Shown here: in pieces, positions 1-7,612 of the stretch
Numbering within the stretch: the first letter of the stretch is position 1
How the letters are laid out: the number at the start of each line of letters is the position of its first letter
DNA from: Bacteriovoracaceae bacterium UBA7695
GTDB taxonomy: Bacteria > Bdellovibrionota > Bacteriovoracia > Bacteriovoracales > Bacteriovoracaceae
Direction of reading: 5' to 3'
Length of the DNA: 49,269 nucleotides
NCBI GenBank assembly: GCA_002482685.1
Contig: DLGL01000105.1
Location: 613 to 49,881 of the forward strand
Translations under genes and position numbers: made by a program
Notes under the pieces: generated by a model
What the model saw: only the letters and a program-made list of their open reading frames with translations
What the model was told of the DNA's origin: nothing
Database searches by the model: none

Positions 1-729
1 GAGAAGTTTTTAACTTTAGATCAGGAGTTGGATGAAAAAGGGGATGTTATAGAGCCGTTCGTAAGTATCTCTCGCGTATGGAATGGATGGAGCATCACTC
101 GCGCTAAGGCCGAGGAGCTTCTGGAAACAATCCGTCACCAGTATAAGGTGCAGTTCTTTAATGCCCCGGCCCTGAATGATACGAGCAAGATATTCATGTA
201 TAGCATCAACGTTAACATGTTTTTTTATCAGCGCGGTCTTGAGCACCTTTTGAGTCTTGATGATAATAAAATCAAGCGCATTTTTCTTGAGAATCAAATG
301 CAGAACTCACTTGTGATCAATCCTGTTATTGAACCAGAATCTGAAACAGAAGATTATGACTCCGACAAATACACAGATACAGGGGTGAATAAATTCCTGA
401 GACTACTTAGACGCTATAAGCGCCTTGACCTGAAAAATAAAGATGACCGTGCTAACAAAAATCTTCTTAAGGCCCTGAGCTTTATGGAGAAGTCAGTTTA
501 CTTGCCAGGAATTGTTAAACTTGTTGGCGGAGAAGAGAACATTTACGTGACTTCAAAAATTGATGGCTTCCGTGAAGGTGATGAGGATGGAAGAAATCCT
601 ATTCACGCTAACACTGTTGGTGAAATTGGTGCTCAACGTGTACTTGGACCTGTAGTTCAAATGCAAAAGACAACAGATATGCTGGCCGGTGAGTTTTTTA
701 TTAACTGGATGATGCAGAGGTTAATCTAA
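1..729 (+). CDS. C-terminal part of an unrecognised protein (5' truncated)
   Basis: The reading frame is open from base 1, so the gene starts upstream of the window; a TTG at 28 is internal and has no ribosome site. About 243 residues are visible. They are charged and rich in Asp/Glu/Lys, with an acidic patch around residues 110-125 and no obvious membrane segment. I recognise no domain. The stop lies 1 base before the ATG of the exported subtilase, so the two are very likely cotranscribed and perhaps translationally coupled. Whether the protein is exported cannot be judged because the N-terminus is missing. Confidence 0.75.
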   Translation, partial: EKFLTLDQELDEKGDVIEPFVSISRVWNGWSITRAKAEELLETIRHQYKVQFFNAPALNDTSKIFMYSINVNMFFYQRGLEHLLSLDDNKIKRIFLENQMQNSLVINPVIEPESETEDYDSDKYTDTGVNKFLRLLRRYKRLDLKNKDDRANKNLLKALSFMEKSVYLPGIVKLVGGEENIYVTSKIDGFREGDEDGRNPIHANTVGEIGAQRVLGPVVQMQKTTDMLAGEFFINWMMQRLI

Positions 730-730
730 T

Positions 731-3700
731 ATGAAAGCTCTTCTTCTCACCCTGCTATTAGCATCATCTTTTGCCGAGGCTTCACGCTTTGTGGTTGAGG
801 CCAACCACAAGCTTTCAGCTAAACAGATGGCTCAGATGAAGGGGCTCACAATTGAAGCCTTCGCCGATATTGATCATCCTTATTTTTCCCGCCTTTACAC
901 AGTATCGGGAAATATATCGAAAGCAGAACTTGAAAAGAGATCATGGGTTAAAAATATTGAAAACACAATTGAGCTCTCCCGCATGTCTCTTGAGCCGGGC
1001 CAGAATCCTGAGCGTCTGGTTCAGGATGAGCTTCTTCCCTACCAGTGGTCTTTACTTAACCAGGGTCAGACATACGTTCGTGAAAAAGATGATATTCATA
1101 ATATTCCTCTGATTGGTGTTGAGGGAAAAGACATTGGCTGGAAATCAATCTATCAGTCTCTTCCTAAAGGGCGCACTATCGTAGCGGTCCTGGATTCAGG
1201 TGTTGATCTTAGTCACCCGGATCTGGTTAACAACCTTTGGAAAAATGAAAAAGAGTGTGGGAAAGATTCAAGCGTTGATAATGATAAAAACTCTCTGCCT
1301 GGTGACTGTGACGGTTGGAACTTTACTGAATCAATTAATTCTCCAGAAGCAAAACTTCCTCAGGATATGGATGGTCACGGATCTCACGTGGCAGGCCTTA
1401 TCGCCGCTTCACAAAACGGTGTAGGGATTGTTGGGGTTAACCCTAATGCTCTCATTATGCCAATTAAGGTGATGAAAGATTCTAATTCAAAATCTGACAT
1501 CGCAGCTTCTGAATCTTTTGCTAAAGGAATTATCTACGCCACTAATATGGGTGCTCACATCATCAACCTTAGTCTTGGCTGGCCCCGCTCCCTTGAAACT
1601 AAACACCTTCGCGATGCTGTTGGATATGCTCTTTCTCAGAATGTTATATTAGTGGCCGCAGCTGGAAATAATAATTCTTCTGAGCCTCTTTTTCCCTGTG
1701 CGTATGATGGTGTGATCTGTGCCGCTGCTTCAACGCTGGATGGATCATTCGCAGGCTTTTCAAACTTTGGTGGCCACGTGGATGCCATTACTCCGGGAGA
1801 AGGCATCCTGAGTCTTTACCCAACTGCTTTTGAGCCAGAGTTTTTCTCAATCCCTGGCTACGATATTAAAAGTGGAACTTCTCAGTCGGCCCCCATCCTG
1901 GCAGGAATGATATCAATTCTTAAGGCGCAGAAACCTGACCTGACTATTAACGAAGTTTATGCCCGTCTCTACGCCAGTGCTCAGAACCCTGATAAGAAAA
2001 AATTTATTCTCGGCGGGAAAGCGACATGGGACTCACTTGCTAAGGAAGTGGATGGAGCTGTTGTCCGCCCGGTTCTTAAACGAGTACGACAGATTGTTGT
2101 TTCTGGTGAGAACTCGAATACTAAACTTATCATTCCTTTTCGTAACTACGGACTTATTTCAAAAAATATCCAGGTAAAAGTTGAAAGTAGCTCAGCAGGA
2201 GTTGAGTTTGAAGATTCGGCCCTGGCCCTTGATATGCTTGAATCTGGTGATGATAAGGATCTTGTTTTTCCTGTTAGGATTTCAAGCTTTAACGCTGAAA
2301 GCAGCATCCAGATCAAAGTGACTGTCTCAAATGAAGAAGGCGAGTATGTCTACCTGAATGACATTCCAGTTGTAAGAGATGTCCGCTCAGAAGTTGGATT
2401 TAAAAAATCAACTTTCAGCTTCACTGGCACTCCGATTCCAATGGGAAGAGTTGAAGAAGGGAAGATTATTAACTTCATCAGTCCCATTTCGTCTTACAGC
2501 AAAAATTCAACTCTTCAGTATTTCACCCGTAAAATGGATGCGACAACTCAGAGTGCTGAACTTTCAGTCTTTACTCGTACAGGGAGTGAGTTTAAAGAAT
2601 CTGCCCGCAAGATTGTTATTCCTAATTACAGTTCAATGGTTAATTTTATCCGTCAGGACTTAAACTTTGACGGCAAAGAGGATTTTGTTCTTCATGTCGT
2701 GAGAGAAGTTGAGAAAGTTAAATTTTTTGAAATTTATTTTTACAATAGTGAACTTCAACCGCTTTGGAGTGAATTTCCTTCGGCGAAAGTTACTATTGAC
2801 CTACTAATCCAGAAGATGAACGACTTAAGTTTTATCCGCATGAATCACGCCACGCTTGGTGACATCATGGTTCGGGCATTCTTTACGGTTGGTCAGATTC
2901 CTAAAATTGACCAAAAACAAGATTTCTTCCAACGTTGGGACGGCAGCAGAGAGTCTCGCCTGTACTACCTTGAGCCACAAATTGCTGAGAAAAACCTTCG
3001 CATCCGGACTCTTATGACTAGAGAGTGGAAAGAAGAAGTTAAAAAAGCGATCAATGCAAAATGGAATGATACTGTTTTAGTTGAAAATATTCTTCCTACA
3101 AGTCTTAAAGATGCCCAGGAAGGAAAAGTTCGCTTGATTTTTAGTGTTGGCCAATCAACACGCCGTCAGATCTTTATTTCGACTTTTGACGTTTCAAAAA
3201 ATCTAATGGGCAAGGCCCTGCCGCAAATCGTTCTTCAAACTGAAGAAGTGGACACTCTTCTTTCAATTTCAAAAAATGGATTAGAAGCGACCGGTGATAC
3301 CTACATGAACGTTTATGACCGCTCTCGGGTAAAAATTGTTTCAACCCAGAACGATGCTCAAGCCTCTCAACTTAATTACTCTCATGTTTCAGAAACCGAT
3401 CTTATTGTGGGCCACATCGCAAGTTTTGAAGACGGTAACAAGCGTCTTTCTATAATCCAGACACGTGATGAATTAATCAGCCTCTCAACTGAGAATGGCC
3501 AGGTGGTGAGAACCTCGCGTCCTAAGCTTCGCTACAGTTTCTTTTCGGCCCGGGTTCTCTCAGAAATGTACCGCCCGGTAACCTATAAGCGAGACGGGGA
3601 GCAGTCGGCTGCACTTTATGTCGACTCAACGGCCGTAACCGCTAACCGCGTTTACCTGTTTGAAGAGCAGGCCGGAAAACTCGTCTCTTCGATTAAAAAC

Positions 3701-3829
3701 TCTCTGGTTGTACCCGCTAACTGTAAGGCCATGGATCCAACTTTCTCGGCAGGCAGTGGAACGCATGAGTTTGTTTTTCTTTGTCTTGAAAACAAAGAAT
3801 GGGCAATTCGAACATACGATATGAAATAA
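731..3829 (+). CDS. Exported S8 subtilisin-like serine protease, large
   Basis: Secreted endopeptidase of the subtilase (S8) family. A short Sec signal peptide spans residues 1-17 (cleavage near AEA-S). A prodomain-like segment (about 18-100) precedes the catalytic domain. The triad is legible: Asp155 in AVLDSGVDLSHPDL, His216 in DGHGSHVAG and Ser384 in GTSQSAPILAG. An oxyanion Asn is likely in AAAGNNN. Residues ~450-1032 form a long C-terminal extension, beta-rich by composition, with one segment like an FG-GAP/VCBS calcium loop (DLNFDGKEDF). At 1032 aa it is about three times a minimal subtilisin. It starts 1 base after the preceding stop. The substrate is unknown; a role in prey or matrix degradation is an inference from the likely host lineage. 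Confidence 0.93.
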   Translation: MKALLLTLLLASSFAEASRFVVEANHKLSAKQMAQMKGLTIEAFADIDHPYFSRLYTVSGNISKAELEKRSWVKNIENTIELSRMSLEPGQNPERLVQDELLPYQWSLLNQGQTYVREKDDIHNIPLIGVEGKDIGWKSIYQSLPKGRTIVAVLDSGVDLSHPDLVNNLWKNEKECGKDSSVDNDKNSLPGDCDGWNFTESINSPEAKLPQDMDGHGSHVAGLIAASQNGVGIVGVNPNALIMPIKVMKDSNSKSDIAASESFAKGIIYATNMGAHIINLSLGWPRSLETKHLRDAVGYALSQNVILVAAAGNNNSSEPLFPCAYDGVICAAASTLDGSFAGFSNFGGHVDAITPGEGILSLYPTAFEPEFFSIPGYDIKSGTSQSAPILAGMISILKAQKPDLTINEVYARLYASAQNPDKKKFILGGKATWDSLAKEVDGAVVRPVLKRVRQIVVSGENSNTKLIIPFRNYGLISKNIQVKVESSSAGVEFEDSALALDMLESGDDKDLVFPVRISSFNAESSIQIKVTVSNEEGEYVYLNDIPVVRDVRSEVGFKKSTFSFTGTPIPMGRVEEGKIINFISPISSYSKNSTLQYFTRKMDATTQSAELSVFTRTGSEFKESARKIVIPNYSSMVNFIRQDLNFDGKEDFVLHVVREVEKVKFFEIYFYNSELQPLWSEFPSAKVTIDLLIQKMNDLSFIRMNHATLGDIMVRAFFTVGQIPKIDQKQDFFQRWDGSRESRLYYLEPQIAEKNLRIRTLMTREWKEEVKKAINAKWNDTVLVENILPTSLKDAQEGKVRLIFSVGQSTRRQIFISTFDVSKNLMGKALPQIVLQTEEVDTLLSISKNGLEATGDTYMNVYDRSRVKIVSTQNDAQASQLNYSHVSETDLIVGHIASFEDGNKRLSIIQTRDELISLSTENGQVVRTSRPKLRYSFFSARVLSEMYRPVTYKRDGEQSAALYVDSTAVTANRVYLFEEQAGKLVSSIKNSLVVPANCKAMDPTFSAGSGTHEFVFLCLENKEWAIRTYDMK

Positions 3830-3873
3830 TTTATTCTGCCATGCTTTATAAATACCATAGTCATTTTGTCTCC

Positions 3874-3899
3874 ATTGGTGGTGCCATTTCAGCACCAAT
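3874..3899 (+). other. Weak stem-loop after the subtilase gene
   Basis: ATTGGTG and CACCAAT form a 7-bp stem with a 12-base loop, 45 bases after the subtilase stop. No T-run follows, so a Rho-independent terminator is not supported. The rest of the 245-bp gap to the next gene shows no convincing gene. Confidence 0.2.
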
Positions 3900-4074
3900 T
3901 CTTAAAAGATTGTGGAGTTCAGGGCCACAATGGGTCCGGAATTTTTGGCAAGCAAATTGCTCTTGTCAAGTTTACACGGTACAGAGCAGGACGCGACTTA
4001 GTGTGTTATAAAAATCGCACTTATTAAACTTTTAGAGTGAAAGCTCTATTTATATTTTTGAAAAAGGGAATGCT

Positions 4075-5061
4075 ATGAAAATGCAAAAAAGTCTCGCTCT
4101 CCTAGCTACAGTTTCACTTCTTGGTCTATCAGTTGCTTGTAGTGACCGTTACGAAGAAGGCATCTCTGTTGGTAAAGCTCAAGGTTATGACGAAGGTTAC
4201 GACGATGGTTACCTTGATGGTGACGATGCTGGATATGCTCGTGCTGAAGTTTACTTCGCATCTGCAACTTACCAAAACGGATTTAACGATGGTAAGGCCT
4301 CTGGTTTAGCTACTGGTTACACTAACGGTTATGCTGTTGGTAAAACTGATGGTGTTGCCATTGGATATAACTCTGGTTACAGCGCTGGATACGATGATGG
4401 TTATGATGATGGTATTCTTGATGGATACGACATGGGCTACGACGATGGTCTAGCTGATGGTTACGATATGGGCTACGACGATGGTATGCTTGATGGATAC
4501 GACATGGGCTACGATGATGGTCTAGCTGATGGATACGATATCGGTTACGATGATGGTTTTGATGATGGTTACGGTTTCTCTGTAGGTGCTACGAAGTCAC
4601 TTAAAGGTTATGCAAATATCCTTTCTATGGCCCACAACGATATGTTTGATTACTCAAAAATCGCTGCTCCTAAAGCAACTGCTCGTGGTCTTGTAGCTAA
4701 CGGAAAACTTCTTTTCGAAGAAACTTCTCTTACTAACAAAGACACTCTTAAGAGAGCTGCTGTTGTTGAGCAATACCTTGTAGTAGAAATGGCTAAACAA
4801 GTTAAATCTAAGTTTGGTCTTTCAGCTGAACGTTCACTACAAGTTGCAAAAGCTTCTAACCATTTCCGTAAGAACGCTGCTAACGGTCTTTCTAGCGAAG
4901 ATACATCAGCATACGTTTCTGAAATCATCGGAACTGACCTTAAATCTATCGAAGCTGCTCACGCTGCTGGTGATATGAAGTCTGTTCTTGAAGTTGCTGC
5001 TAAGAAAAACGGCACAACTGTAGAAAAAATGGCTGAAATGATTGCTAAAAACTTCATCTAG
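4075..5061 (+). CDS. Lipoprotein with about 32 GX3 (GYDD-like) repeats
   Basis: A predicted lipoprotein of 328 aa: lysine-containing n-region, hydrophobic core and lipobox LSVAC with the lipidated Cys22. From Gly29 to about residue 172 the chain is a strict four-residue register with Gly first, mostly GYDD, GYDM, GLAD or GILD. Seven units come first, then three register-keeping units without Gly (AEVYFASATYQN), then about 25 more. This resembles the GX3 periodicity of the Yae1 N-terminal domain, but there is no other link to Yae1. The C-terminal 155 residues are an ordinary mixed helical domain. The repeat block is extremely acidic and Tyr-rich, so metal or surface binding is possible; that is inference. 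The ribosome site is AAGGGA before the ATG. Confidence 0.85.
   Translation: MKMQKSLALLATVSLLGLSVACSDRYEEGISVGKAQGYDEGYDDGYLDGDDAGYARAEVYFASATYQNGFNDGKASGLATGYTNGYAVGKTDGVAIGYNSGYSAGYDDGYDDGILDGYDMGYDDGLADGYDMGYDDGMLDGYDMGYDDGLADGYDIGYDDGFDDGYGFSVGATKSLKGYANILSMAHNDMFDYSKIAAPKATARGLVANGKLLFEETSLTNKDTLKRAAVVEQYLVVEMAKQVKSKFGLSAERSLQVAKASNHFRKNAANGLSSEDTSAYVSEIIGTDLKSIEAAHAAGDMKSVLEVAAKKNGTTVEKMAEMIAKNFI
4387..4566 (+). repeat. Five tandem 36-bp coding repeats
   Basis: Five in-frame units start at 4387, 4423, 4459, 4495 and 4531. Each encodes 12 residues of the form GYDMGYDDGLAD. The three central units are near-identical at the DNA level, which points to recent unit duplication. The 12-residue unit is itself three GX3 motifs. 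Confidence 0.9.
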
Positions 5062-5085
5062 TTTTTAAATAAATGAACAAACAAG

Positions 5086-5112
5086 AAAGGGCCCTTAACG
5101 GGCCCTTTTTTT
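5086..5112 (+). terminator. Rho-independent terminator between convergent genes
   Basis: A 9-bp stem AAAGGGCCC with loop TTAAC is followed by a run of T. It lies 25 bases after the GX3 lipoprotein stop and just before the stop of the convergent Cys-rich gene. The T-run fits termination of the plus-strand gene best. Confidence 0.9.
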
Positions 5113-5119
5113 ATTTCTT

Positions 5120-6043
5120 TTAGAGAAGGGCCTTGCAGGCCGCAGAGACTTTCGAGGCATTTTCTTTCAAACACTTAATCACCAGTCCATTCTGAAATGG
5201 GGCCTTAGGGCAAAGCTTCAATCGGTCAGCTTCACAGAGCTTAACCATACTTTGAATTTTGCCAGCTTCTTTTACACGAAATTGTTTGCATGAAGGGGAG
5301 AGTTCTTTCTCGTTAATCTCAAGACAGCGGTGTTGCTCACCGGATGAAATTCCTGGTTTGCAGTGCTTGCGCAGATCTACGTAGCAAGGATTAGATTTTT
5401 CTTTTTCCATCTCTTTGTTTACAACCGCCTTACAGGCCGGTGAAAGGGAAGAGATCTTTTTCTCCATACATTCATGGATCTCGTGAAATCGAATCTGAGT
5501 CGGGCAGAACTTCTCAGTTTCATCAAAGCAGGGATTGGACTTCTTCATGTCCGCAATCCGTTTATCCGTCTTCTTCTGGCAGAATCCACTAAGCTTAGCG
5601 CGATTTTTGATCAAGCAGCGGCCAGTAGAGGCGTCTGATTCCGAAACCGTCGTATAACAGGTATTAACGATATCCTGGGCACAAACGTCCTTAACGATGA
5701 TGTTGGGCTTTTTCTTTTTGAAATCGGCCAGGCACTTAGCCCCCAGACGAGATTCATTTTTCATCAGGCAGTACTCAAGCTTGCGGTTGACGGCCGGAAT
5801 ATCTGCGCACATTTCAGTGAGCTCATCAAAACAAGGATTGTTACCTAAAGTTTTTGTCCTGAAGGCTTTCAAATCTTTTGAGCAGGCAGCAGAGAGTTGT
5901 CCCTCGTAATTCATCAAGCACTTGGCCAGCTGGCCTTTGCCAGGGTCAGTATTGGCACAAAACTTTTTAGCATCAGCATCGCACTCACTTCCCGCATAGG
6001 CCCCAAAGGAGAGGACAAGGAGAAGAGTTGTTAGAAATTTCAT
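5120..6043 (-). CDS. Exported protein with six GLG1-type cysteine-rich repeats
   Basis: Signal peptide MKFLTTLLLVLSFGAYAGS, then six repeats of about 45 residues. Each starts with a C-x-x-(D/E)-x3-x-C element (CDADAKKFC, CFDELTEMC, CAQDIVNTC, CFDETEKFC, CYVDLRKHC, CEADRLKLC) and ends with a C-(L/M)...L-x2-x-C pair. This is the pattern of the cysteine-rich GLG1 (Golgi apparatus protein 1) repeat, which also occurs in bacteria. Four Cys per repeat suggests two disulphides per unit, formed in the periplasm. It is convergent with the GX3 lipoprotein and lies 21 bp downstream of a small Cys-rich lipoprotein on the same strand, so the two may be one operon. The molecular role is unknown. Confidence 0.85.
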   Translation of the reverse strand: MKFLTTLLLVLSFGAYAGSECDADAKKFCANTDPGKGQLAKCLMNYEGQLSAACSKDLKAFRTKTLGNNPCFDELTEMCADIPAVNRKLEYCLMKNESRLGAKCLADFKKKKPNIIVKDVCAQDIVNTCYTTVSESDASTGRCLIKNRAKLSGFCQKKTDKRIADMKKSNPCFDETEKFCPTQIRFHEIHECMEKKISSLSPACKAVVNKEMEKEKSNPCYVDLRKHCKPGISSGEQHRCLEINEKELSPSCKQFRVKEAGKIQSMVKLCEADRLKLCPKAPFQNGLVIKCLKENASKVSAACKALL

Positions 6044-6064
6044 TTCAAAGTCCCTTTAAGGTAA

Positions 6065-6238
6065 TTAAGATTTCTTTTTGCAGTGATCATCACTACAACA
6101 AGCCTTTTTGGATTCTTTTTTGCACTCTTCTTTAGAGCAGGCCGCCTTAGCATCTTTGCTGCAGCATGACTTCTTGTGGTGAGAGCAAGCGCCGAGGGAT
6201 AGGAGAGTCGAGAGAGTTAGCAAAGTGATCAATTTCAT
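6065..6238 (-). CDS. 57-aa cysteine-rich lipoprotein
   Basis: Small gene found by reading the minus strand: ATG at 6238, stop TAA at 6065-6067, ribosome site GAGGA about 8 bases upstream. Signal peptide MKLITLLTLSTLLSLGAC has a lipobox LGAC with Cys18 as lipidation site. The 39-residue mature part is Lys-rich. Counting the lipidated Cys it has eight cysteines, arranged as CC, C, C, CC and C, with His residues (SHHKK, DDHCKK). The composition suggests a metal-binding or thiol-buffer lipoprotein; this is inference. It is transcribed from the intergenic region shared with the divergent gene at 6353 and probably cotranscribed with the GLG1-repeat gene downstream. Confidence 0.82.
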   Translation of the reverse strand: MKLITLLTLSTLLSLGACSHHKKSCCSKDAKAACSKEECKKESKKACCSDDHCKKKS

Positions 6239-6285
6239 GATTATTCCTCACATGTTGGAAAATGTTGGCTAGACGTTAAGTGATG

Positions 6286-6321
6286 TAGTCCTATTATATA
6301 AGAAGCACCATTTTATACAAA
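6286..6321 (-). promoter_or_regulatory. Sigma70-type promoter for the 57-aa lipoprotein
   Basis: On the minus strand, TTTGTA (6321-6316) and a perfect TATAAT (6298-6293) are separated by 17 bp. This places the start of transcription near 6286, about 48 bases before the ATG at 6238. Confidence 0.6.
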
Positions 6322-6324
6322 ATC

Positions 6325-6330
6325 TATAAT
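6325..6330 (+). promoter_or_regulatory. Candidate -10 element for the gene at 6353
   Basis: A perfect TATAAT lies 23 bases before the TTG start, but no good -35 hexamer is present at the right distance. It overlaps the region of the divergent minus-strand promoter. Confidence 0.4.
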
Positions 6331-6352
6331 CACCGGAAGATTTGGAGTTCAC

Positions 6353-7243
6353 TTGAGTAAATTGATCGGATTCATTGCCCTTATTTTTACCACTGCGGCC
6401 CTGGCGGACTCAGTAACACTTCACCTTTTTAAATCTCCTAAGGGCATCAATTGGTCCACTCCATGGACGATGACTTATTCAACGTTAAAAAATTCAATCA
6501 TTAATACTCATGGCAAACGCCCCTTTGCTATTAGCCACGTTTTTGTTGAAGTAAAATGTGATTCTACGGGCGAGCACATCCTTCGTGGTCAGACCTCAAC
6601 GGATGACTCTAATGAAAGAGAGCTGTTGTTTAAATTAAAATACGGCATGGGAGTCATGTTCCATACTTATGCCGGGAAATATGAAAAAGAAGCTGAAATC
6701 CTCAATGATATGGCCCCTTATGAAGGGTCCACTCGTCGTGGAACTTTTACCGCTCTTATTAACCCTGCATCTTGCCAGCGGCTTCTTCAGTGGGAACGTG
6801 AATATGATGCCAGTGGTGACTGGAACATGTACTCAGGTCTTCAGTCCGATCCTCTGAAAGGAGAAGGCTCAGGTTGTTCTGCCTATGCAATGAGCTTTAT
6901 GAAAACAGCAGGCATTCTTGAGCCCTTCACGAATGAGTGGAAAAACATCATCGATGTTCCGAAACGTTTTGTCGGTGGACCTCTAACCGGTAATAGAGTT
7001 AACGTCACAAAACTTCTTTTTCATCCTGGGGCCAGATGGAATAATAAAGAGCCGCACATTCATCTTGAAGCCTGGAACCCGGAAAATATGCTCAGATGGG
7101 TTCAAAAGACTCATGACCTGGTTAAGTCGGGGAGCAGTGTTGAGGGCTATGACATTAAAATTGAAACTCTAAAAAATCAAAAGTCAGTCATTGTTGATCT
7201 TCGCCACCGAGCAACTCCGCAAGGGCCTATCTGGATTCGTTAG
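6353..7243 (+). CDS. Exported protein of unknown function, possible Cys/His hydrolase
   Basis: 296 aa beginning at a TTG with GGAG 6 bases upstream. The signal peptide ends near ALA-DS (residue 19). I do not recognise a named family with certainty. Two conserved-looking blocks stand out: SHVFVEVKC around residue 63 and GSGCSAYAMSFM around residue 178. A His in a beta-strand context followed much later by a Cys at a helix start is the order seen in circularly permuted papain/NlpC-P60 folds, so a thiol hydrolase is possible but unproven. The truncated haemoglobin gene starts 3 bases after its stop, so the two form an operon. Confidence 0.75.
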   Translation: MSKLIGFIALIFTTAALADSVTLHLFKSPKGINWSTPWTMTYSTLKNSIINTHGKRPFAISHVFVEVKCDSTGEHILRGQTSTDDSNERELLFKLKYGMGVMFHTYAGKYEKEAEILNDMAPYEGSTRRGTFTALINPASCQRLLQWEREYDASGDWNMYSGLQSDPLKGEGSGCSAYAMSFMKTAGILEPFTNEWKNIIDVPKRFVGGPLTGNRVNVTKLLFHPGARWNNKEPHIHLEAWNPENMLRWVQKTHDLVKSGSSVEGYDIKIETLKNQKSVIVDLRHRATPQGPIWIR

Positions 7244-7246
7244 TCA

Positions 7247-7612
7247 ATGTACGAAGCAGTTGGTGGTCAGGCAGTTATTGATAAACTTGTAGATGATTTT
7301 TATTTCATCATGGCCACAGATCCATTAGCTGCCGATTGTCTTAGAACTCATGAAGGAAAAGATCTTTCTGAATCTGCACACAAATTAAAATTTTTTCTTT
7401 CAGGTTGGTTGGGTGGCCCTCAACTCTACCTGGAAAATTTCGGGCATCCGAGGCTTCGCATGCGGCACAGTCCGTTTCCCATAGGCCAGACCGAAGCAGA
7501 ACAGTGGCTCTACTGCATGAAAAAGGCCCTCTCACAATCAAGCATCGCTCCCGATGTAGAGGCTCAGGTTTTTGGCGCCTTTGTTCAGGTGGCGACGATG
7601 CTTATCCGTTAA
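7247..7612 (+). CDS. Group II truncated haemoglobin (2/2 globin)
   Basis: 121 aa, the usual size of a group II truncated haemoglobin, an O2/NO-binding cytosolic haem protein. Diagnostic residues are visible: B10 Tyr19 (DDFYF), the FLSGWLGGPQLY block, HPRLRMRHSPFPIG with proximal F8 His74, and G8 Trp87 in EQWLYCM, typical of group II. It starts 3 bases after the exported gene at 6353 and has no strong ribosome site of its own, so translation is probably coupled. It overlaps the convergent QEGLA-motif gene by 11 bases. That neighbour belongs to a family annotated as modulating flavohaemoglobin expression, so the pairing may be functional. Confidence 0.95.
   Translation: MYEAVGGQAVIDKLVDDFYFIMATDPLAADCLRTHEGKDLSESAHKLKFFLSGWLGGPQLYLENFGHPRLRMRHSPFPIGQTEAEQWLYCMKKALSQSSIAPDVEAQVFGAFVQVATMLIR

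Noticed and set aside
3799..4011. Small ORF in the gap after the subtilase
   Set aside because: It begins inside the subtilase, lacks a ribosome site, and has an unremarkable sequence. Probably chance.
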